Assembly: GCA_964351865.1 (NCBI GenBank)
Contig: CAYGPJ010000017.1
Coordinates: forward strand, 1 to 64,000
DNA from: JBCDJI01 sp964351865
GTDB lineage: Bacteria; Verrucomicrobiota; Verrucomicrobiia; Methylacidiphilales; JBCBYL01
Direction: 5' to 3'
Length of the DNA stretch: 64,000 nt
Both the position numbers and the translations under genes were made by a program. Each line of letters opens with the position of its first letter. Positions within the stretch are counted from its first letter, which is position 1. The notes under the pieces were generated by a model that worked only from the letters and a program-made list of their open reading frames with translations, was not told the origin of the DNA and did not search any database. Positions 1 through 8,503 of this stretch are shown one piece after another.

Positions 1-50
1 AGAATTAAACTCAAACGGTTATACCCGTCGGTTTAGTCTTGGTTGAACAC

Positions 51-187
51 TAGGGTGTTTCCGAATTAAGTTCTCACACGATCAAAAGAGGAAAATAGAT
101 GTAGGGCAAGATTGCATCTTGCCGTGATGGAATTTGGCGAGATGCAATCTCGCCCTACATGTTAAAACGTGATTCGGAAACGCTCTA
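51..187. repeat. MITE-like element, family A, copy 1 (short form)
   Basis: A 137-bp TA-flanked element. The left end TAGGGTGTTTCCGAAT and the reverse complement of the right end (TAGAGCGTTTCCGAAT) match at 14 of 16 positions. The interior holds two perfect 8-bp-stem hairpins, 105-123 and 136-154, bracketed by GTAGG/CCTAC. Read on the + strand it matches the reverse complement of the copy at 30.5 kb, but lacks that copy's ~67-bp nested insert. It contains no ORF, so any movement would need a transposase supplied in trans. Confidence 0.8.
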
Positions 188-389
188 GGGAATATAATGA
201 GAGTTTACCCTATGGTGAGGAGTGGCGAGGTAACTTCTCTGCGAGAAAGTCACCCTACAAGGCTACCGCCTCTGGCGTCAGCTTGGTAGACCTGACCATA
301 CACACTGGGGCTTGAATTTGGAGCTAAGATGACACATGTCTGCCGGCATAGCTCAGTGTGGATCATACAGAGCATTTTGCTAGGTGCGC
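188..389. other. Non-coding stretch with one more hairpin
   Basis: No gene is visible here. Positions 229-254 form an imperfect hairpin (GGTAACTTCTC, loop TGC, GAGAAAGTCACC) followed by CCTAC. That is the same layout as the GTAGG-bracketed hairpins of family A but with a different stem sequence. A small CTAGG/CCTAG dyad at 380-393 overlaps the stop codon of the following reverse-strand gene and is too weak to call a terminator. Confidence 0.4.
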
Positions 390-2945
390 CTAGGTACTCT
401 CGTAGAGGAAATACTCGTTTTTGAGATCTTCTATTTTGCGGCGGAATTCATTACGGCTGGGTTCACCGAGGCGCTCCAGAATGCGGTAAATTTCTACCGC
501 ACCACGAATATCTCCCTGATTTTCTTTGATATTGGCAGCAGCCAATCCCGATTTAATGAACCAGTGAACTTCCGGCTGAGAAGCCATTTGGGTGCTTTCT
601 TCCGGGAGCAGCTGGCCGTAAACGACGTCCATGAAGGCTTGCAGTGCCTCACCCGATTTGTTGAGCTTTTGAAAAATTTCTCCTTTAATGAAACCCGCTT
701 CATTTCGCTCTGCTGAGGTAGCACTCGCCATCGCGATGACTTCTTCCGCTGCGGTGATAGCGCCGGGGTAGAGGTTGCGATCCTCTGAGGCGAGGGTGAA
801 GAGGCACTCCGCCTGCCGCAGACGTGCAAAGGATTTAACTTCCTCACGTGGATTATTTTTCAATACGGACTCTGAAACCTTCAATGCGGATTGGTAATCA
901 CCGATGCGCATGTACGAGACAATTTGGGCCAGGCGCGCATCTGGTTTTAAATAGGATTCCGGGCGGACATTCTCCAGCAAACTGATGGCATCCGCAAATT
1001 GTGTCAACTTGTAGAGAGACTTCCCGCCCCAGTATGCAGCATGGTCGGCTTCTGGCGTCTTAGGAAATAGTTCGATCACTTTTCGATACTGCGCCACGGA
1101 TTCAGCATACTGTCCCCGACTTTCCAGAACATAACCCATGTAGTTACGCACATTGGCCTGCTTGCTGGAATCGGGAAAATTGGTCAGCCATTCGCCGAGG
1201 GATTTCACAATCGCTTCAGGTGGTTGGGCGTCGATCAAGTGTTCACTTTGAATTTTCAGAAAAAGCGCTTCGTCCAATCGGTTGAATTTAGGGTATTCGG
1301 TTTCGAGCGCGGTGAAGGCGGTGAGGGCATCCGAGTGTTGACCAGATTGACGACTGGAATTGCCTAGTCTGAAGAGAGCTTCTGCGGTCTGTCTGGGATT
1401 ATACTTGTTCTGGACCAGTTCTGAATATAGATCCCGGGCCTCCTTGTCTTTTCCGCTTTGTTCATAGAGTCGCGCCTTTTCCATCAGTAGGTCGACTCGG
1501 CGTTCACTGTTCGGGTACATCTCGAAGAAGGTCTTTTCAGCAACCAGAAACCCCTCCAGATCATCAGCTCTAGCCAGTGTGAATAGTGTTCGGGCAGATA
1601 AAATTTCTTTTTCCTGCAGTGATGCGCTTTCAGCGGCTTGTTGAAATATTTTCGCGGCATCCGCGTATTCGCCTTGATTAAAGTGCTGTTCTCCAATCAG
1701 CGTCAAAGCACGTGTTTTAACATCAGTGCGAGGTGAGTTTTGCGCCAGTTCACGTAATGCAGACAGGGCCTCATCTTTTTGGTTCTTGAGTAGCAGGGCT
1801 TCTGCCATGGTGAGTCGCGCTGGCCACACCCAATTAGAATCCGGATATTGATGCAGCAGGTGGTCGAGTTCAGAAATGGAGGCATCGTATTTCTTTTCCA
1901 GAAAAAAGTATTTTCCAATGGCGTATAGACCCGAGACTGCGGTTTCCGGTCTTTTGTTTACGAAGTTCCTCACTTCCAGCGCCCCTTTAGTCAGAGTCTG
2001 ATTTTGAAACTGAGCTTCGAGGTATCGCTGAACGGATTCTTGTATTTGTTCGCTGTTGAGTGCGAGGCGAAACGCTTTTTCGAAATCATTAGAGGCTTCA
2101 GGCCATTTTTTTTGCGAGGAGAGAATGATCCCGCTGGCATTCCAGGCACGGACTAGTAGCGAGCGAGGTTGAGCTAATGGATCAGAGGTGATTCGCCGGT
2201 AAGCCGTGAGTGCTTCTTCATTATTGCCCTGAAGCCGAAGAATTTCACCCTCAATGAAAGATGATTCATACAATAAAATTCCTGTTGGTTGCGCGGAGTT
2301 GAGAGTCTTTAGGATTTTGAGGGCTTCCTCATACTTTTTAGAGCCAACGAGGATGCGGCTTTGTTGCAGTAATGCGGATTGTTTATCCGGGTTTTCGTTC
2401 TTAAGTCCCAGCAATGGATCGAGTGCTTTGTTGGCTTCTTTTTCATCGCCCAGTCGATACAGGGTCTTGCTGAGACTGAGACGGGCATTGACGGATAATT
2501 CGTTGTCCGGAAATTTTTTAAGAAAAGCCCGATAGGTGTCAATGGCGGGTTTAAATTGCTCGCTGGCCGCTAATGCCTCGGCTTTCCAGAACATGAATCC
2601 CGGAACGAGGGGGTCACCCGCGGGCGGGGTCACTTCCGTTAGGATTTTCAGTGCGTCGGCTGTTTCCCCCAGAAAATAATGTGATTGGGCGAGTAGCCAG
2701 AGAGCTTCGATTTTTAAATCGCTTTCAGGGTATTTTTCCAAAAACTTGGTTAATTTCGTTTTGGATACATCATAGAGACTGTCTTGGAAAGCTCGCTTAG
2801 CGAATGAGATATTGCGGCGTTCAAAAAAACTGGTATCGGCTTGGGCCGCCAGCGGGGAAAAGATCATCAGCATGCAAATAGCCACAAAAAAGCCATGACT
2901 CCACTTAAAGATCGGCTGAGTTCTACTGTGTATTTGCTGCATCAT
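390..2945 (-). CDS. Large secreted tetratricopeptide repeat protein
   Basis: An 851-residue protein with an N-terminal signal peptide: a basic start, a hydrophobic stretch at about residues 15-32, and a likely cleavage after AQA near residue 36. The rest is almost entirely TPR helical pairs, with recurrent patterns such as YPxS, A..LG and FxxGxYxxAAxxF. The repeat style resembles the BamD/YbgF group, which scaffolds envelope complexes. No enzymatic domain is seen. It probably acts in the periplasm or at the outer membrane as a protein-interaction scaffold, but its partner is unknown. It lies 110 bp downstream of uvrA on the same strand. A TATAAT-like hexamer sits at 2969-2974 on the reverse strand, without a convincing -35 box, so it may have its own promoter. 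TPR assignment is firm; function is open. Confidence 0.85.
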   Translation of the reverse strand: MMQQIHSRTQPIFKWSHGFFVAICMLMIFSPLAAQADTSFFERRNISFAKRAFQDSLYDVSKTKLTKFLEKYPESDLKIEALWLLAQSHYFLGETADALKILTEVTPPAGDPLVPGFMFWKAEALAASEQFKPAIDTYRAFLKKFPDNELSVNARLSLSKTLYRLGDEKEANKALDPLLGLKNENPDKQSALLQQSRILVGSKKYEEALKILKTLNSAQPTGILLYESSFIEGEILRLQGNNEEALTAYRRITSDPLAQPRSLLVRAWNASGIILSSQKKWPEASNDFEKAFRLALNSEQIQESVQRYLEAQFQNQTLTKGALEVRNFVNKRPETAVSGLYAIGKYFFLEKKYDASISELDHLLHQYPDSNWVWPARLTMAEALLLKNQKDEALSALRELAQNSPRTDVKTRALTLIGEQHFNQGEYADAAKIFQQAAESASLQEKEILSARTLFTLARADDLEGFLVAEKTFFEMYPNSERRVDLLMEKARLYEQSGKDKEARDLYSELVQNKYNPRQTAEALFRLGNSSRQSGQHSDALTAFTALETEYPKFNRLDEALFLKIQSEHLIDAQPPEAIVKSLGEWLTNFPDSSKQANVRNYMGYVLESRGQYAESVAQYRKVIELFPKTPEADHAAYWGGKSLYKLTQFADAISLLENVRPESYLKPDARLAQIVSYMRIGDYQSALKVSESVLKNNPREEVKSFARLRQAECLFTLASEDRNLYPGAITAAEEVIAMASATSAERNEAGFIKGEIFQKLNKSGEALQAFMDVVYGQLLPEESTQMASQPEVHWFIKSGLAAANIKENQGDIRGAVEIYRILERLGEPSRNEFRRKIEDLKNEYFLYEST

Positions 2946-3055
2946 TCTTATTTTTTGAATCGTAAACTATTATATTATGATCAGGTTGACGCACTCGACA
3001 AATATTTTTACGTCGCTAATCCAACCATCTACTTCAGGGCGACAGTATCAGCGAT

Positions 3056-5947
3056 TCAGCTACTTTTTACCAGCTTTTGTGTAAGAAAACGACCGGTAAT
3101 ACTTTCCGATATTTTGACAATTTCTTCTGGAGTTCCGGTGGCTACAATTTGACCGCCGTCAGGACCTCCATCGGGGCCTAGATCAATGATGTGATCGGCG
3201 CATTTGATGACGTCCAGATGGTGTTCAATGACGACCAGAGTGTGGCCCGCTTTCCTGAGTCCAAAGAAAACTTCCAGTAATAATTCAATGTCTGTGAAGT
3301 GGAGCCCGGTGGTCGGTTCGTCAAAAAAATAAAGGGTAGGCGTTGGGGAACGTTTACCGAGTTCCGCGGCCAGTTTGACCCGCTGGGCTTCTCCGCCGGA
3401 GAGCGTCGTGCCTGATTGGCCTAATTGCAGATAACCAAGTCCTACCCGGTGTAAGGTTTCCAGTCGTTCAATCAACGAGGGGATGTTGGCAAAAACGTCC
3501 ATGGCTTCATGAACGGTCATATCAAGCACATCGGCAATATTGTGACCTTTGTAGGTGATTTCAAGTGTTTCACGATCAAATCGGCGTCCCTTACATGCTT
3601 CACAGGGAATGAATACATCCGGCAGGAATTGCATCTCTAGTTTGATCGAGCCATCACCTTTACAAACCTCGCATCGCCCCCCGGGAGTATTAAAGCTGAA
3701 ACGCCCTTTCTGATAGCCTCGAATCTTAGCGGCGGGAAGTTTGGCAAAGAGATCTCGGATTTCGTCAAAAATGCCGCAATAGGTGGCTGGATTAGAGCGG
3801 GGAGAGCGACCGATGGAGGATTGATCTACCTGCACTACACGTCCGATGAGATCGGTTCCCTCGATACGATCGTGTTCGCCGGGAATGGCTTTTGCTCGAT
3901 GCAACTTTCGGAATAGCCCCCGGCTTAAAACATTATTAATCAGCGTACTTTTCCCGGAACCGGAAACGCCCGTCACGCAAGTGAAGCAACCTACGGGAAT
4001 CGAGGCGTCGATGTTTTTGAGGTTATTCTCGCGCGCACCGATGACGCGAATCCAACCGCGCCCAATCGGCGTGCGCTTAGTGGGCACCGCAATAAAGCGT
4101 TTTCCGGAAAGATACGGTCCGGTGACGGAATCCGGATGGTTTGCCAATTCTTGTGGTGTGCCTTGTGCTACCACACGCCCGCCGCGTTTACCCGCGGCGG
4201 GACCGAAGTCGTAAATCACGTCTGCCAAGTGCATGGTGTCTTCATCGTGTTCCACCACGATGACGGAGTTTCCCATATCCCGGAGTTTCCGCATGGTTTC
4301 GAGCAGACGTTCATTATCTCGCTGGTGGAGGCCGATGCTGGGTTCATCCAGAATGTAGAGCACCCCGGTCAGCCCGGATCCGATCTGCGTCGCTAGTCGG
4401 ATGCGCTGGATTTCACCGCCTGAAAGGGTAGAACTTTCACGACTTAGGGATAAGTAACTCAAACCCACGGCGTCTAAAAATTCCAGCCGCTGGGTGATTT
4501 CGCGAATCACTTCGCCGATTGCCTGCTGATGTTTGGACTGCCACGGAAATTGACGTATGAATGTAAGCGCTTCCTTGATGGGGAGTTGACAGAACTCGTA
4601 AATGTTTTTCTTGATGTTTAGCTGTGTGTCATCGAGATACACCGAAAGAATTTCACGTCGTAAACGTTTACCGTGACAACTTTTACAAGGATGTTTGTTG
4701 AGGTAGGCGGAGAGGCGGTTCCGGCTCAGAGGGCTCTTACTGGTTTCGAACAGGCGGGCCACTTCCTCTAATACGCCTTCGAAGGGGCGGGCTGAAGTCT
4801 TCTTTTCCCCCTTCCGCATGTTGGTGAACTCCACTTTTTCGGAACCCGAGCCATTTAAAATGAGCTCGTGAAATGATGTGGGCAGTTCGGACCAAGGTAG
4901 ATGGTCTGGAACTCCGGCATGCCTACTCAGGTCTTCCAGTCGCTGCTTGTTCAGTGCAGCCTGCATCTTAGCTCCTCGCTGCCACGGGCGGATGGGCATT
5001 TCAGCCAGTGTGAGCGTTTTGTCCGGGATGATCAACTCCGGGTCAGGCTGTAGCTCGGTTCCCAGTCCGTGACACGTCGGGCAGGCTCCGGCATGGCTGT
5101 TATAGGAAAAATGACGCGGGGTCAACTGCGGGAAGTGGAAGCCGGTTGCTGGATCGAAGTTGCCATTACTGCGGATCCAATCGGGTGCTGGTTTTTCGCC
5201 TGCGCTGATTTCATCCTCACGTTGCACCCAGTCAATGACCATCATGCCGTCGCCCAGTTTGAGGGCCAGTTCAACGGCCTCGTAAAGGCGGGTGCGGGCT
5301 TCTGCAGAAACTCCCAGACGGTCGACCACGACCTCGATAGTATGCGATTTTTCCGGAGCTAATTTAATTTTTTCCTCCAGTTGTAGGGTCTCACCGTCGA
5401 CCCGAACTCGGACAAAGCCTTCGCGCTTAAGCCGTTCGATGACATCGCGTGACGATCCCTTTTGGCGGATGACAATCGGAGCTAACACCTGAAAGCGTGA
5501 GGCGGCCGGATGGTTGAGAATTTCATCTACCAGATCGGGAATGGAGGCACGGCGCAAAGGTTTATGGGTATCCGGATGGTACGGTTGACCGCAGTTGGCA
5601 TAGAGCACGCGTAGGTAATCGTAGATTTCTGTGACGGTGCCGACGGTGGAACGCGGATTTCCACCGCCAGCGCGCTGCTCAATAGCGACGGCTGGCGACA
5701 GGCCTTCAATGGAATCCACATCGGGCTTTTCCATCTGATCCAGAAACTGGCGAGCGTATGAAGAAAGGCTCTGGACGTATCGACGTTGTCCTTCGGCAAA
5801 TAAGGTATCGAAGGCCAATGAAGATTTTCCTGATCCAGATGGTCCGGTGAAAACGACCAACTGATTTTTGGGGATACGCAGCGAGACATTTTTCAGGTTG
5901 TGCTGGCGGGCACCGGTAATCTCAATATAGGAATCAGCAGGCATCAA
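3056..5947 (-). CDS. uvrA: Excinuclease ABC subunit UvrA
   Basis: A 963-residue UvrA, the damage-recognition ATPase of nucleotide excision repair that loads UvrB on DNA. It is close to the usual ~940 residues. Two ABC ATPase modules are present. The first has Walker A GPSGSGKSS near residue 36 and signature LSGGEIQRIRL; the second has Walker A GVSGSGKST and signature LSGGEAQRVKL, followed by a FFDEPTTGLH Walker B. Zinc-binding cysteine pairs are visible as CPTCHG and CKSCHG in the first half and CEVCKGDG with CEACKGRRF in the second. The start is an ATG-ATG pair and either is possible. The gene is divergent from mutL, so two mismatch/excision repair genes share one intergenic control region. 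Confidence 0.98.
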   Translation of the reverse strand: MMPADSYIEITGARQHNLKNVSLRIPKNQLVVFTGPSGSGKSSLAFDTLFAEGQRRYVQSLSSYARQFLDQMEKPDVDSIEGLSPAVAIEQRAGGGNPRSTVGTVTEIYDYLRVLYANCGQPYHPDTHKPLRRASIPDLVDEILNHPAASRFQVLAPIVIRQKGSSRDVIERLKREGFVRVRVDGETLQLEEKIKLAPEKSHTIEVVVDRLGVSAEARTRLYEAVELALKLGDGMMVIDWVQREDEISAGEKPAPDWIRSNGNFDPATGFHFPQLTPRHFSYNSHAGACPTCHGLGTELQPDPELIIPDKTLTLAEMPIRPWQRGAKMQAALNKQRLEDLSRHAGVPDHLPWSELPTSFHELILNGSGSEKVEFTNMRKGEKKTSARPFEGVLEEVARLFETSKSPLSRNRLSAYLNKHPCKSCHGKRLRREILSVYLDDTQLNIKKNIYEFCQLPIKEALTFIRQFPWQSKHQQAIGEVIREITQRLEFLDAVGLSYLSLSRESSTLSGGEIQRIRLATQIGSGLTGVLYILDEPSIGLHQRDNERLLETMRKLRDMGNSVIVVEHDEDTMHLADVIYDFGPAAGKRGGRVVAQGTPQELANHPDSVTGPYLSGKRFIAVPTKRTPIGRGWIRVIGARENNLKNIDASIPVGCFTCVTGVSGSGKSTLINNVLSRGLFRKLHRAKAIPGEHDRIEGTDLIGRVVQVDQSSIGRSPRSNPATYCGIFDEIRDLFAKLPAAKIRGYQKGRFSFNTPGGRCEVCKGDGSIKLEMQFLPDVFIPCEACKGRRFDRETLEITYKGHNIADVLDMTVHEAMDVFANIPSLIERLETLHRVGLGYLQLGQSGTTLSGGEAQRVKLAAELGKRSPTPTLYFFDEPTTGLHFTDIELLLEVFFGLRKAGHTLVVIEHHLDVIKCADHIIDLGPDGGPDGGQIVATGTPEEIVKISESITGRFLTQKLVKSS

Positions 5948-6100
5948 TCAGCGCTCACTATAATCGCTAGAACGGATACGGAAAATACATTTTACTTCTA
6001 AGTCATACGGCTCCGGCGCAGATTCCAGAAATCTTTTAAATCTATTATTGCCAATTTAGTATTGGGAAAGCGTGCAGGTTCGTCTTTGATGGAGTGCTTT

Positions 6101-7912
6101 ATGTCGGGCAAAATTCAGGTTTTAGATTCCATCGTAGCCAACCGTATCGCGGCGGGTGAGGTGGTGGAACGTCCGGCTTCTGTCGTTAAGGAACTGGTGG
6201 AAAATGCCCTGGATGCGGGTGCCCGTAAGATAATCGTTGATGTGGAAAAAGGGGGCAAGCGTTTGATCCGAGTAACCGATAATGGATCGGGAATGGAGCG
6301 TGCAGACGCTGAACTCTCGTTGCAACGCCATGCGACTAGTAAAGTGCGCACGACAGATGACATCGGGCATATTTCCACCTTGGGGTTTCGGGGTGAGGCC
6401 TTGCCGAGTATTGCCTCCGTCTCGCTTTTCCGGATGGCGACGTGTACTGCCGGTTCGAATGAAGGCACTGAAATTCGGGTAGAGGGAGGTCAGGTCAAAG
6501 ACATTAAGGCCGTTGGCGTGCCGCAGGGAACCGAGATTGAGGTGCGCACTTTATTTTCACATGTGCCAGCCCGTCGGAAATTCTTAAAAACTGATGCGAC
6601 TGAATGGGGACATGTGGAAAGTTTTCTACGACGCTGTGCGCTGTGTCATCCGCAGGTGCATTGGGAATGGCGACACAACAGTGGAGCCTGGAGTCGCTAT
6701 CCATCGGTCGATTCACTGGATGAACGCGTTTTGCAACTATTTGGCAAATCATGGTGTGAAGGCACGCTGGCACTGTCGGGCAAGTTCAGTCGGCAGGGGT
6801 GGTTGCTATCCGGCCGGGTATCCCGTCCGGACAACACCCGCAGTAATCGCTATGAGCAATACTGGTTTATTAATGGCAGACCCGTGGTGCACGCCGGATT
6901 AGTCTATGCCCTGCAGGAAGGATTTGGTGCGCGTATTTCCCGTGGCAGCTATCCGGTCGGGGTTTTCTTCCTCGAGTTACCGCTGGAAGATGTGGATGTA
7001 AATGTTCATCCTGCCAAGCGCGAAGTTCGTCTGCGGAATGAAACGGCAGTCCGCCGCATGATTACCGAGTCGGTGGATCAGCATTTACATGACTGGGCGG
7101 AACAGCAAAGCGAAGCCAGTCGCTCCGCAGCACGCACGCACGGTCAACGCTCCGCCCCATCGCTGGCTCGCGAACTGGAATCCAATCCTGCGCCACCAAC
7201 AAACGACAAGCCGCAGGCAGTAGTGCGCGTTGATCCCCCAGCACCGGAGCAAGTGGAATGGCAGGAATCTTCAAGCCATTCTGTTGCCAAGACTAAGGAG
7301 CAGCGAGTGCTACCAGTCGATCCGTCGAGCGGCTTCGGTCTCAAACTTATCGGCAAAACCGAGCCGGGATTAATGCTGGCTGAGAACGAAGAAGGGATCG
7401 TGCTGGTGCATATTCAGGCGGCGTTTGAGCGGATCTATTTTGAGGAACTGATGGAGCGTTTTGCACAGGAAGCCACTGAATCACAAGCTTTGCTGGTACC
7501 GGTGAACATCGAATTTGCGCCGGAGCTTTCGGCTTTTGTAAAACAAGCACAGAAACATCTGGAAATGGCCGGCATTTCGATTGCTTCACTCGGCGGTAAT
7601 TCATTTATGGTGGATGCCTTACCGGCTGCCGTTTCTTCACGTGATCCCGAGCTTTTTGTGCGAGAGGTCGTTGATACGCTAAGTGAGAGTGGCGATCGCT
7701 CCCGCACGGCGCGTAAGCTTCAGCACGATCAAGTGGCTGCGGCCATGGCGAAGCATATGAGTCGTGGACGCCGTACCGAGGGAGATGCGGAATTGAACTG
7801 GTTGCTGAATCGTCTGCATCGTTGTGATTTGCCTTACACGCGACCCGATGGCAGACCGACGATGATTTTATTGAGTCAAAATGAATTCAAGCGACGCTTC
7901 CAAGTGGATTGA
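6101..7912 (+). CDS. mutL: DNA mismatch repair protein MutL (endonuclease motifs degenerate)
   Basis: A 603-residue MutL that couples MutS mismatch recognition to downstream repair. The N-terminal GHKL ATPase motifs are intact: ENALDAGA, DNGSGM and LGFRGEALPSI. The C-terminal dimerisation domain is present. However, the metal-binding endonuclease motif usually written DQHA(x)2E reads HIQAAFE here. The later CPHGRP motif reads RPDGRP and the ACH motif is AAAMAKH. Nicking activity is therefore unlikely, as in enterobacterial MutL. The start was set at ATG 6101 (MSGKIQ), preceded by GGAG at about the right distance; an upstream in-frame ATG would add 13 residues unlike the family. A linker at about residues 340-400 is rich in Ser, Ala, Pro and Glu, as is typical. 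Confidence 0.96.
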   Translation: MSGKIQVLDSIVANRIAAGEVVERPASVVKELVENALDAGARKIIVDVEKGGKRLIRVTDNGSGMERADAELSLQRHATSKVRTTDDIGHISTLGFRGEALPSIASVSLFRMATCTAGSNEGTEIRVEGGQVKDIKAVGVPQGTEIEVRTLFSHVPARRKFLKTDATEWGHVESFLRRCALCHPQVHWEWRHNSGAWSRYPSVDSLDERVLQLFGKSWCEGTLALSGKFSRQGWLLSGRVSRPDNTRSNRYEQYWFINGRPVVHAGLVYALQEGFGARISRGSYPVGVFFLELPLEDVDVNVHPAKREVRLRNETAVRRMITESVDQHLHDWAEQQSEASRSAARTHGQRSAPSLARELESNPAPPTNDKPQAVVRVDPPAPEQVEWQESSSHSVAKTKEQRVLPVDPSSGFGLKLIGKTEPGLMLAENEEGIVLVHIQAAFERIYFEELMERFAQEATESQALLVPVNIEFAPELSAFVKQAQKHLEMAGISIASLGGNSFMVDALPAAVSSRDPELFVREVVDTLSESGDRSRTARKLQHDQVAAAMAKHMSRGRRTEGDAELNWLLNRLHRCDLPYTRPDGRPTMILLSQNEFKRRFQVD

Positions 7913-7943
7913 TTCCTGATGAGAATTGAGGCATTTTGGTCAG

Positions 7944-8459
7944 ATGCAAATTGAGGTCTATGAATTAAAAACGCCTGCTTTTCATGAATGGCGGCCTGAG
8001 TTTCTGGAGGTAGCAGAACTGGTGGGAACCTTTCTGAAAGCGCGCATTCCGGAAATCCGTGTCGAGCATGTGGGTTCGACTTCGGTGGATTACTGTGGCG
8101 GCAAGGGGATCATTGATTTGCTGGCGCTCTACCGGGATGAACCGGGTGAGTTTGAGCGGGTGCGAAACGGAGTAGATGCCGCAGGATTTCAGAAACAATC
8201 TGGGGGGCATCTCTTTTCGGAGGATCGCCCGATGCGGGTCGGAGCGGTGGATTATCAGGGAACCAGGTACCGCTTACATATTCATATCCTGCAGGCGGGG
8301 TGCAAGGAAGAACAAGGGCTCTGCATTTTTCGCGATGATTTGCGCCAGGATGAGGCGAAGCGTCGGTCATATATCGAACTGAAACAAAAAATCCTGCAGG
8401 AGGAATTGTCGGATCCACGGGAGTATACCAGCCGTAAGGGTAAGTTTTTCAATGCTTGA
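7944..8459 (+). CDS. GrpB family protein (UPF0157, nucleotidyltransferase fold)
   Basis: A 171-residue GrpB/UPF0157 protein. These proteins share the DNA polymerase beta-like nucleotidyltransferase fold, and their biochemical role is mostly undefined; the plant/bacterial relative CoaE-GrpB fusion suggests a nucleotide-related function. The hallmark HVGSTSV, then GKGIIDLL with its acidic residue, lies near residues 40-62. A second conserved block, YRLHIHIL, is near residue 115. ATG 7944 was chosen; a TTG at 7926 would add six residues. It begins about 30 bp after mutL and may be cotranscribed with it. Despite the name it is unrelated to the GrpE cochaperone of the Hsp70 that follows. Confidence 0.88.
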   Translation: MQIEVYELKTPAFHEWRPEFLEVAELVGTFLKARIPEIRVEHVGSTSVDYCGGKGIIDLLALYRDEPGEFERVRNGVDAAGFQKQSGGHLFSEDRPMRVGAVDYQGTRYRLHIHILQAGCKEEQGLCIFRDDLRQDEAKRRSYIELKQKILQEELSDPREYTSRKGKFFNA

Positions 8460-8503
8460 AGGGTTTGAGGTTTCGAGGTGAATAATATCTGCTAAGCTTC
8501 GAC

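Noticed and set aside
341..366. GGCATAGCTCAGTGTGG resembles a tRNA D arm
   Set aside because: No anticodon arm, T arm or acceptor pairing follows; it is a chance match.
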